From Salticus scenicus (lineage: Eukaryota; Arthropoda; Arachnida; Araneae; Salticidae): 64,000 nucleotides of DNA. The stretch spans positions 196,361,542 through 196,425,541 of the forward strand of contig OZ005648.1 in NCBI GenBank assembly GCA_963930645.1, given 5' to 3'. The position numbers were made by a program, and so were the translations under genes. Below, piece by piece: positions 55,790-64,000 of this stretch. Each line of letters starts with the position of its first letter. The stretch's first letter is position 1. The notes below the pieces were generated by a model. That model ran no database searches, was not told the origin of the DNA, and saw only the letters and a program-made list of their open reading frames with translations.

Positions 55790-56100
55790 ACAGAAATTTC
55801 AGCGAAAATTATTCCCCTTTCAGATAAATTGAAAAAGCATTTTTGAAACAAATATTGCAATCGAAATACAAATATCTTATGAAATATGAGCATTTTTATG
55901 AAAAACGTTTTCACAGCGCATGTATGAAAGATAGAAAAAATTTTATTACATAGATTGAAAGCTAGATATATTGGGTAACTCTTGAATAAATATTAGAAAA
56001 AAAATTAAGGAAGTTGCCGGCAAAAGAACGAGCTAGATTTTAGTATTTTCCAAGAGTTGAAATTTCATAAGGGATTTTTCACCTGCCGCATAATTTGAAG
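55790..56100 (+). repeat. Dispersed repeat R1, copy B right half
   Basis: Matches 2866-3235 (TCTTATGAAATATGAGCATT, GAGCTAGATTTTAGTATTTT). Confidence 0.75.
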
Positions 56101-56274
56101 TTCCAATTATTTTAATCACGCTCAAAAAGTACTTTTTTGTGAAAAACTTCTTATAAGCTTGTAACTCTAACATATTTTCGTTTATTTACTAAGATTTGTG
56201 AGATCATAAGTTTTTTTTTTTTTTTTTTTTCATAAAAGAACTTTTGCAAAGGTGTTGAATTAATTGGATCTTCA

Positions 56275-56660
56275 AATTAATTACGCAGCATGTGAAAAAC
56301 CCCTTTTCAAATTTCATCTCTTGGAAAATACCTAAAATCTAGCTCGTTCTTTTGCCGAAAACTTCCTTAATTTTTACCTTATTCAAACGAACTTTTGAGA
56401 AAAGTTGCCCAATATATCTTGCTTTTAATCTAAGTAATAAAAATTTTTCTATCTTTCACTCATGCGCTGTGAAAATTTTTTTCATAAAAATGCTCTTATT
56501 TCATGAGATATTTAAGATATTTGTATTCTGATTGCAGTATATTGTTTCAAAAGTGCTTTTTCAATCTATCTAAAAGTGGGACTACTTTTCATTTAAAACT
56601 CTGTATATTACAAATTAGAACCATGCTGATTTTTTGAGGAATTTTAAAATAAATGCTTAT
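56275..56660 (-). repeat. Dispersed repeat R1, inverted copy C
   Basis: Reverse complement of the R1 right half. On the minus strand it includes the junction with the left half ('ATAAGCATTTATTTTAAAAT...ATCAGCATGG...TATACAGAG') with no array between. Together with 55790-56100 it forms a 0.85-kb palindrome. It is cut off by the hairpin-family element at 56672. Confidence 0.75.
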
Positions 56661-56671
56661 ATCTCCGTTAT

Positions 56672-57650
56672 TACTTTCTTCTACATTCAATAGAAGAAAG
56701 TATTGGATTCGAAAAAATTTTCGATCTCGGGTTTTTGATGAATTTACACGTTTTGAGAGCTGTAGAACACGATTTGACCATTTTTAGAAAATGTCTGTCT
56801 GTCTGTCAGTCTCTGTGTGTGGGGGGGACAAAATTTTGTGGCAACTGTATCTCAGGAACTACTGCATAGAATTTCATACAAATTGGTATGTAGTTGCACC
56901 ATGATATAAATTAGTGCCTATCAACTTTTGGTAAAAATTGTCTCACAGGTTGCGTTGCCATCCCGCTTAGGGGAAAATTTTGTATAAATGTGCATAAAGA
57001 TAATTATTTTTTAGTAATCATTATGGAATTTACAAGAATTATTTATAATAGAGATAGTCAACTGGGAAATTTTTTTTGTATGTGTAGGAGCCTCGCCACC
57101 CCCCCTGGGGGGAAGTCCGCCCTCGAGGTAGTAAATTTTCAAGATGGGTATCTTTCGAAAGATCTCGTCAATACCTTTAAAACGAATGGTTGAACTATAA
57201 ATAATCTGTGATAATTTAAAACAAAGTTATCGATTTTTTTTATTTTTAACGGATTTTTTTTATTTATTTATTTTTAACGAAACTTAACCAAACTTGGTAT
57301 TTCGTTGGCCCCTGACATAAACTGGTGCTGATTAGATTTGGGGATCAATCGCTCAACAGGTGGTACTGTGATCGTATTTTTTCTAAATTTTTAACATGGC
57401 AGTATAGGACAAAATTCCGTATAAATGTGCATAATGAGAGTTATTCTTAACCTGTGATTGTAAAATTAATATGAATTATTGATAATAGTAGTACTTAATT
57501 AGTAAAAAAAAATTGTGCATGTGGGGGCATCGCTAAATTTTCAAGATGGGTATCTTTCGGTAGGTCTCGTCAATACCTTTTAAACGAATGGTTGAACTAT
57601 AAATATGTGATAATTTAAAACAAAGTTATCGATTTTTTTATTTTCAACGG

Positions 57651-57688
<38 letters not shown>

Positions 57689-57781
57689 GTTTTTTTTTTT
57701 TTTTTTTTTTAACTATTGTTACTGAGTGAATTTGTATAGGAAAATATAGAAGAAAGTCTTGTGGTGGTCACAACATACTAG
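56672..57781 (+). mobile_element. Hairpin-headed, CTAGT-tailed repeat (copy 2)
   Basis: Head hairpin TACTTTCTTCTA...TAGAAGAAAGTA (56672-56702), body with 'AATTTACACGTTTTGAGAGC' and a GT-rich microsatellite, then two copies of a 'GATGGGTATCTTTCG...AACGAATGGTTGAACTATAA' block (about 57140 and 57545), and tail TTGTGGTGGTCACAACATA then CTAG at 57778-57781, followed by T. No protein. Confidence 0.6.
57651..57710. repeat. A-run/T-run foldback
   Basis: About 35 A, then TCG, then about 21 T, within hairpin-family copy 2. Confidence 0.9.
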
Positions 57782-57824
57782 TTTAACATGCTATCGTCAC
57801 ACAAATTGTACTGGGTCTGTGTTA

Positions 57825-58950
57825 AGCGATTGGTCTGTGTATGTATGTCTGTTATGAGCATATCTCAAAAACAAACAGTAGCAGAAAGTCCAAACTCGAT
57901 ATTATGTATCATATAGGGATGTTTCACTAAACTTTTCGTTGAGATCAAGCAAATGGTTTGTATACAGGTACATCCAAGAGAATTCAAATACACTACATCT
58001 GTGGGTGAAATTTCTGGTAGGTACAGTTTAGCCTCTATAAGCTGCATTAAAATGGACGTATATTATTTAAATGCATAAGAACATGTTTCGTGTTGAATGG
58101 GGTATGGAAATCTCTCACAACTCGTCTACAGGGCTACCCAAGAGAACTAGAATGTGGTGGAGCTATACATGGAGATTGCTGGAAATGCATTTTAGGTTGT
58201 GTCATGTGTTTTTCCTATAGGACTAAATTTAAGAACACAACGCCGTGTGCATATAGTTTATATACAACATATAGGGCAGCATAAATTAAGCAGAAACATT
58301 CTTTTCTATTGCCTGTAATTTATTGAGCAAATAATAATTGAGCAAATTTCGTCGATATGGCAAAATGACGTGCTTTACTACATTTTGCCATGTCGACAAA
58401 ATTTGCTCAGGAAGAAAAAAATAATTTTTTAGATATGCAGTAAATAAAGTATTTATTTAATTTCTTTATAACTTTGGTTTTTGTATAATATTGATGTTCG
58501 TGATGCCCTGAATAAGAAAGTCAACTTTTTAGAGCTTGATGTGTATGTATGTCTTTTATTAGCATAACTTAAAGACAAACAATTACAGGAAATTCAAATT
58601 TGTTATTTTGAGGTTTATATGAGGTTACCACTCGAAAAGTTTGATCAAGATTGGTAAGATTTAAAGAGATTTGCGAATGGAAGTTATTGGAATATTTTGG
58701 AATAAACTTTTAAGTTTAATAACAGCGTTGAATAGTACTACCCCCTCACACAGAGTAAAGTACTACCCCCTCACACAGAATTATGTAAAAAAAAAAACTG
58801 TTTCTAAACCTATTTTAAATTGTTTTTAAGGTAGTTTCATGTACAGTGCTTGTTATATCTTACCCCTTAATCTGCAATCTGTCTTTACTACATTGAAATG
58901 CTGGTGAAGAGAACATCATGTGAGTGGCACATCAGATTATTTTTCCTGGT
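57825..58950 (+). repeat. Hairpin-family repeat (body only)
   Basis: Aligns with 36320-37380. It has its own 74-bp inverted repeat at 58334-58410 (GAGCAAATTTCGTCGATATG and complement) not present in the other copy. Confidence 0.65.
58334..58410. repeat. Hairpin within the repeat
   Basis: TGAGCAAATTTCGTCGATAT and ATGTCGACAAAATTTGCTCA pair over about 28 bases around a short centre. Confidence 0.75.
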
Positions 58951-59039
58951 ATTATAATATTTTCACACGACTTATGCATAAATATTACATACCAGGCTTA
59001 TTAAAATTAAAAACGCAAAAAATATTCGCATTTTGAAAC

Positions 59040-60376
59040 TATTAGTTCCCCATCATACTATAGGTATGGGGAACTTAGGTAATCGTGAAAATTTTCGACC
59101 TCGGTTTTTTGACTTTTCTACACGTTTTCAGGTGTGAGGAATCCGAAAATGACAAAATTTCTATGGTGTCTGTCTGTAGGGTGTCTGTTAGTGTGTCAGT
59201 GTGTCAGTCCGTTAGTGTGTTAGTCCGTTAGTTTGTTAGTCTGTTAACACGATATCTCACGAACAAATGATCGCAGAGAGGTCAGATCAGTTTTAAAATA
59301 TTACTTTCGACACTGGCAAGAACCCTATTCATTTGCAACATTCGAATTTAAAAACTTCGTAAGTTATTAGAAATTTACGATTTTCTTAACATGGGAGAAT
59401 AGGACAAAAATTCACTTAAACGTGCATTTAATGGAACCGTTTTACTGTAAAAATGTCAGACCAGTTTTAAAATATCCGTTTTGATGCCGGAATGAACATC
59501 AGTAACTATAAATATGCTACTTTGGAAATTTCGCAAGTTATTGGAAATTTACGAATTTTTTAACGTGGCAGTATAGAGCAAAATTTCACATAAACGTCAA
59601 TTTTGAGAGATATTTTCATCGTAAAGATGTCAGACTACTTTTGAAATATTATTTAGGACACTGGTAGGATTATTAATGACTATGAATTTTCCAATATAAA
59701 GATTTCGTAAGTTATTGGAAATTTACGAATTTCTTAACATGGCTGAATAGAGCAAAATTTCACATAAACGTCAATCTTGAGGGATATTTTCATCGTAAAG
59801 ATGTCAAACCACTTTCGAAATATTCTTTAGTATACTGGCATGAATATCATAGACTACGATTTTTCCAATTTAAAAAAATCGTAAGTTATTTGGAATTTAC
59901 GATTTACTTAACATGTCAGAATAAGGCAAAATTGAGCATAAATTTCCATTTTGAGGATCGTAAATACATTAGACAACTTCAAAATTACATTTATGATATT
60001 TGTTTGAACATGATTGAATAAAAATATTCTAATAGGAAAATTTCGTAAATCATTCGTAATTTACGATTTTATCAACATAGCGAAATTGTAAATTTTTCAT
60101 ATAAATACGAATTTGAGGATTATTGCATTGGAAATAGTAGGATGAAAACTAAACAACGGAATTGGCCCTGATAAAATAAATTAATAGATTAGAATAAGAT
60201 ATATATATCGAAGTGAACGGTGGATAGCCTATTAGGCGGGGATTTCATTCTGTCATAATATCAAGCTTTGGTCAAATTCATTTCTTTTAACATGATTATA
60301 ATATGTCTCGCACTAGAAATTTATGAGAACATAAATATGATGGGGAACTGAGCAGAGTCCACCTATGCCAACTAGT
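59040..60376 (+). mobile_element. Hairpin-headed, CTAGT-tailed repeat (copy 3) with internal satellite
   Basis: Head hairpin AGTTCCCCAT...ATGGGGAACT (59044-59075), the body phrase TTCTACACGTTTTCAGGTGT, a TTAGTGTGTCAG-type microsatellite (59160-59245), five to six 174-bp tandem units, then ATGATGGGGAACTGAGCAGA and a CTAG|T end at 60373-60376. Confidence 0.6.
59275..60140 (+). repeat. Tandem repeat, about 174-bp unit
   Basis: TTTCGTAAGTTATTGGAAAT-type blocks occur at 59354, 59528, 59703, 59876 and 60042. Each unit also has 'GCAAAATTTCACATAAACGT' and a 'TCGTAAAGATGTCAGAC' block. Confidence 0.85.
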
Positions 60377-61088
60377 TTTGAAACTCATTTCTGAGAATTT
60401 CACATAGAATAACATGATTAATATAATATTATAATGAAATACTCGTGTACTTAAACTGTTCAGTACATCAAATAATAAATTCGATGGCTAATCGGATTGC
60501 TTTAGTTATACAGGCGGTAATGAATTCAACATGAATAATATATATTTTTATATAGTTGAAATTCACTTACAATTATCGCACAAACTCTATACAATATATA
60601 TACAAATCAGCGAAAGACTTATTATACACTATATAAGCTGAGTGGTTTCAATACATCGATTTCTGTAGAAATCATCTTAAAACGTTTTGGCGGTTAGAAG
60701 TGTATCGATCTATTAAAAAGTTATTGATTACTGGGCGTTGCTATTGATATTTTCATTTAAAATGTTTTTTCTGAACACGATTTTAGAGTCTTTAAAGAAT
60801 ATATCAGTAGCAATGAACAATGTCCACTGACTGTTTTATAAATCACTAATCATAGAGATACACTTCTAATCGCAAATATGATGAAATGATGCTTGTCACA
60901 ATGAAATGTTAAAAAGATAACTTTTCTGTGATCGATGTATGACGAGGAAATGAAATTATGCTTTGGAATATTTAATTTATTTAACATAATTAGAATTTGT
61001 ACAGATCCTCTTTCTTTTCCTGAATCTTTAACTGCTATTGAAAAACAATAACCTTTTCTTCGAATTTATAGGCTTATTTTATCAAAAA
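60377..61088. other. AT-rich stretch, no feature seen
   Basis: No open frame or repeat that I can support. Confidence 0.4.
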
Positions 61089-61489
61089 TCTATATATATA
61101 AAAATGAATTGCTGTTCGTTAGTCTCACTAAAACTCGAGAACGGCTGAACGGATTTATCTTATCTTAGTCTTGAAATGTTCGTGGAGGTCTAGGGAAGGT
61201 TTAAAAGGCGAGAAAAAATCGAATAATTTCCGGGAAAACCCTAAAAGCAGCCCTTTTCTATTTCCCGTACAAACGTTTTCTAGAGTCAATTTGAACTTTA
61301 TTGCTATTCAATAAAGTTTAGGTGTGTTCCTAACGGCTGATGGCTGAGCTACAAAAATTTGCATGTTGATTCGTAATGACCTCCCCTGATGCACCTCGAA
61401 GCCGGATTTTCGAATTTTGTTTAAGTTTTCTTTTAATTAATTAAAATGTTAAAATAAAAACCTTCTAATAACTGATAAATTGGCCATTT

Positions 61490-61715
61490 AATTTTAATCC
61501 TTAATTTAATTGTTGCCAAAAAAAAATTTTTCTTTTTTGGACAGAAAAAAAGAAAAAAAAACGTGAACAATAAAAATTACATTTATTTAAAATATTTAAT
61601 TTTATTCCTTAATTTAATTGTTGCCAAAAAAATTATCATTATTTTTTCGACGGAAAAAAAAAAAAAAAAAAAAAAAAAAAACGTGAACAATAAAAATTAC
61701 ATGTATTTAAAATGA
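61490..61715 (+). repeat. Tandem duplication, about 118 bp, in Helitron H2
   Basis: 'TTTAATTGTTGCCAAAAAAA...ACGTGAACAATAAAAATTAC' occurs at about 61503-61582 and 61613-61700. An A-run (61656-61680) lies in the second copy. Confidence 0.85.
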
Positions 61716-61947
61716 GGAAAGTAAATTAAAAAAATTAGAAATATCAGTCGTATCGTTACAAATAAGATACCAAATGAAAGATGCAATTTTTGTGAATCCA
61801 ACGGATTAAACAGCTTATCGATCCGCGTTTGTAATGATCGATAGACGGCGCTTTGTGAACACTGCAGTTGTTAGTAAACATTAGCCACGTGTGTTCCATT
61901 AGTTATTCTACTTAATATTCGTACTATAATTTCTCCGCCATTACATT

Positions 61948-62171
61948 ATGGAAAATTGATTGCTTTTGGAAAAAATACTTCAGTTTATTCAAAGTTCGAT
62001 CGGAAGTAGATTTTTAACTGAAGTTGAACAAATATTAATTTCAAATCATCTGATTAATTCTTTACTTCCATTAGCCGAAGCAACTGAAATTTTAAATTTG
62101 TCATTTGGAAATAAATCGAAGCTCAATTCTGGATTTCTTGATCCTTTGGAGTTACACTGTGGCACACAAAA
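61948..62171 (+). pseudogene. Captured first-exon-like sequence in Helitron H2
   Basis: From ATG at 61948 the frame reads MEN, a TGA at 61957, then 71 coding-like codons. These include LLLEKILQFIQSSIGSRFLT, LTEVEQILISNHLINSLLPL and LDPLELHCGTQ, up to a GTATGTG that looks like a 5' splice donor at 62172. The 190 bases upstream are less AT-rich than the rest of the Helitron (ATCGATCCGCGTTTGTAATG, GATAGACGGCGCTTTGTGAA), as a promoter/5' UTR would be. Helitrons are known to capture gene pieces. I do not recognise the protein. The internal stop means it would not be translated from this ATG today. Confidence 0.4.
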
Positions 62172-63154
62172 GTATGTGTTATCTTTTTTACCGTATTTAT
62201 TCATTTTTATTCAATAAATATATGTGAAACTAAATATCGGCAAGCAATGGCCGCTGTATGGAATTCGAATTAAACCATGTTTATTGTAATGTCACCTTAG
62301 CCCACCAGAGGGCGAGCATTTCATTACAATCGCGGATCGGACAATTAGATTTTTTAAAATTAACTAATGTATTTATTTTATAAATTTTCTTTCACAAACA
62401 CAAACGTGTAGTATACAGCCTGTACAACACTAGACCAAATTGAAGTTCAAATTTCATCAATATTTAAATAAATAAATGAAAATAAAAATATGCTTAATGG
62501 GAAATATATATAACCATTAAAAGTTTAGTTGTCTAAAATATGTCAGAAATAGCGCTCATAGCATATTGTTACAAGGTATTAAGTCTTATTTTTACAAGGG
62601 ATAAAATCTAAAATGGTGACAAAAATTCAAAAGTCGCCAAAGAGAGCTATATTAAGACGGTACTATGATCATGCTTACAAACCATGAATACTAATAACCA
62701 CAAAAAATTAATTGTCTCATGCAACAGACGTAGCCGGTCATAGCATATTATAATATTTAGCGTGAAATTGTTATCATTTTTATGGTTGATCGGGGATAAA
62801 CAAAATAAACATAGGAAATAACGTAAAAGCAAATATTATGTGCACCACGTATAGTGTTGTTCATATGTAACTGGGATTCAAATATAAAGGGGATACTTCA
62901 TTTTTTTTTCGATACTATCTATTTCGAAACTGTTATCTAATAAGGACTTAATGCAAGCCTATTGGTAAACCATTGTCTCAGGTAATAGGGACAAGCGCCC
63001 GAGTTTTAGCGGATGACCAAATCGCTACCGAAGGCAGCAGGGATCCGAAGCGAGCTTTTGAGCAATTTTAGTATTTTATTTTATTTTTATAAAGCTATAT
63101 AGAAAAGAGTTTCCTTTAAATTTAGTGACCAGCGAAGCGGGCAAAGCCTGCTAG

Positions 63155-63655
63155 TAAATAAATAAATAGGGAGGGGGATATGGACTCAGTGTAAGATTTG
63201 AATAACGCATTTCCCAGAATTCTTTATACAACATGCCTTCACTTGTTTTGTAGGATTTTAAATAGACCTCGACTTCAGAAAGTTTGAGAACCACTAATCT
63301 AGCATGACAGCTAAAACATTTGATAATATTTGGCGTGAATTAGAATATCGCCTTGACATTCTTCGAGCTAAGAAAAGTGCCTACATGAAAATTTGTTAGT
63401 CTTTTTACCAAAAACTTTATAACTTTATATACGTCTTTTACTTTAAATCAAAATAACCATATTTCAAATTATAATGGTTTTTAAAATAATTTTTTGCAAT
63501 CAGGGAAAAACTTTGTCCCCTATATATAAAATGGAAAATTCGTCACCATCTAAGTTTCGAAATACTGAATCGATTCGAATCAAATATGGGTAGTGAACTT
63601 ATTTTAGAAATATATATGAGTCCATTAGCCAACTGTTTCAATTCTTTTTCTTTTT
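63155..63655. other. Unassigned stretch
   Basis: AT-rich; no repeat or gene that I can support. Confidence 0.4.
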
Positions 63656-63670
63656 TTTTTCAAAATTGCA

Positions 63671-63851
63671 GATATTCGAAAATTTCAAACTCTTATTTAA
63701 ACAAGAACCAAAAATCATGCGTCACGCATTGATTATTATTAGCACTTTCCAACTGTACTTGCTCGTTGTATCATATAATCTTCAATGTTCTTTGCTTACA
63801 TTACCACACAACAAACAGACAGGAGGAGAGAAAGGCAGACAGATAGACTAA
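63671..63851 (+). CDS. Weak candidate exon with a hydrophobic segment
   Basis: A strong acceptor-like tract (CTTTTTTTTTTCAAAATTGCAG) ends at about 63671. The frame after it is open for 60 codons to TAA at 63851 and includes MRHALIIISTFQLYLLVVSY, which could act as a signal peptide or membrane segment if translation began at that Met (63717). No donor or partner exon is visible and I do not recognise it. Confidence 0.25.
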
Positions 63852-64000
63852 ATGAATTCATAATCAATCTTTAACATTGTTGGAAAGTGTTAAAAAGGCT
63901 TAACACACACAGAAAATGCAGCCCTTAATGTATATAAATATTTTAGCCTGTAAATCTGAGTACTAAACATATCATATACTGTACAAAATATTATTCTAGC

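Larger units (their letters stand above)
61089..63154 (+). mobile_element. Non-autonomous Helitron H2
   Basis: It begins TCTATATATATAAAAATGAA, preceded by A, and ends AGCGAAGCGGGCAAAGCCTG then CTAG at 63151-63154, followed by T. Length 2,066 bp, close to H1's 2,050 bp with an almost identical tail. It includes CTCGAGAACGGCTGAACGGA near the head, a tandem duplication (61490-61715) and what looks like a captured first exon (61948-62171). Confidence 0.85.

Noticed and set aside
1..64000. Bacterial-type operons, rRNA genes, riboswitches or phage genes
   Set aside because: None seen; base composition, splice signals and transposon families are eukaryotic.

Overview
This is 64 kb of very AT-rich eukaryotic DNA with long A/T homopolymers, microsatellites and splice-like signals. 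It has no operons, ribosome-binding sites or long intact host genes. The transposon families point to an arthropod: copia, a Tc1/mariner relative with a DUF4817-type helix-turn-helix, Tigger/pogo, Helitrons with an AGCGAAGCGGGC...CTAGT tail, and tRNA-derived SINE heads. The style of the repeats suggests an arachnid, most likely a spider. That placement is inference, not a database match.

Almost everything readable is mobile DNA, much of it nested. From left to right: hairpin-headed repeats and a SINE (0-3.3 kb); a possible host terminal exon (3.8 kb); a 2.2-kb inverted-repeat transposon with a decayed DUF7869-like gene (5.9-8.1 kb); weak exon candidates and a 181-bp tandem repeat (8.4-10.7 kb); an element with 139-bp inverted ends, interrupted by a 9-kb LTR retrotransposon that has no coding capacity (13.4-23.5 kb); small inverted-repeat elements and two satellites (24-32 kb); a 3.97-kb transposon with 548-bp inverted ends carrying a broken gene with FEN1/PIN-nuclease-like motifs (32.3-36.2 kb); a mariner-type element with 468-bp ends, holding a truncated copia body and a palindromic MITE (38.4-44.2 kb); Helitrons, one inside another inverted-repeat element (44.9-48.7 kb); a decayed Tigger transposase (49.3-50.9 kb); a tandem array of seven tRNA-Ile-like units followed by large palindromes (52.2-56.6 kb); further hairpin-headed repeats with internal satellites (56.7-60.4 kb); and a 2.07-kb Helitron that seems to carry a captured first exon (61.1-63.2 kb).

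The best candidates for something undescribed are the long-inverted-repeat transposon with the PIN/FEN1-like protein, the tRNA-Ile-like tandem array inserted in a dispersed repeat, and the DUF7869-like element with its own inverted ends. The mobile genes are almost all broken. Only the copia gag-protease-integrase half is open over a long stretch, and it has lost its LTRs and reverse transcriptase. Host genes are represented only by short, unproven exon candidates.
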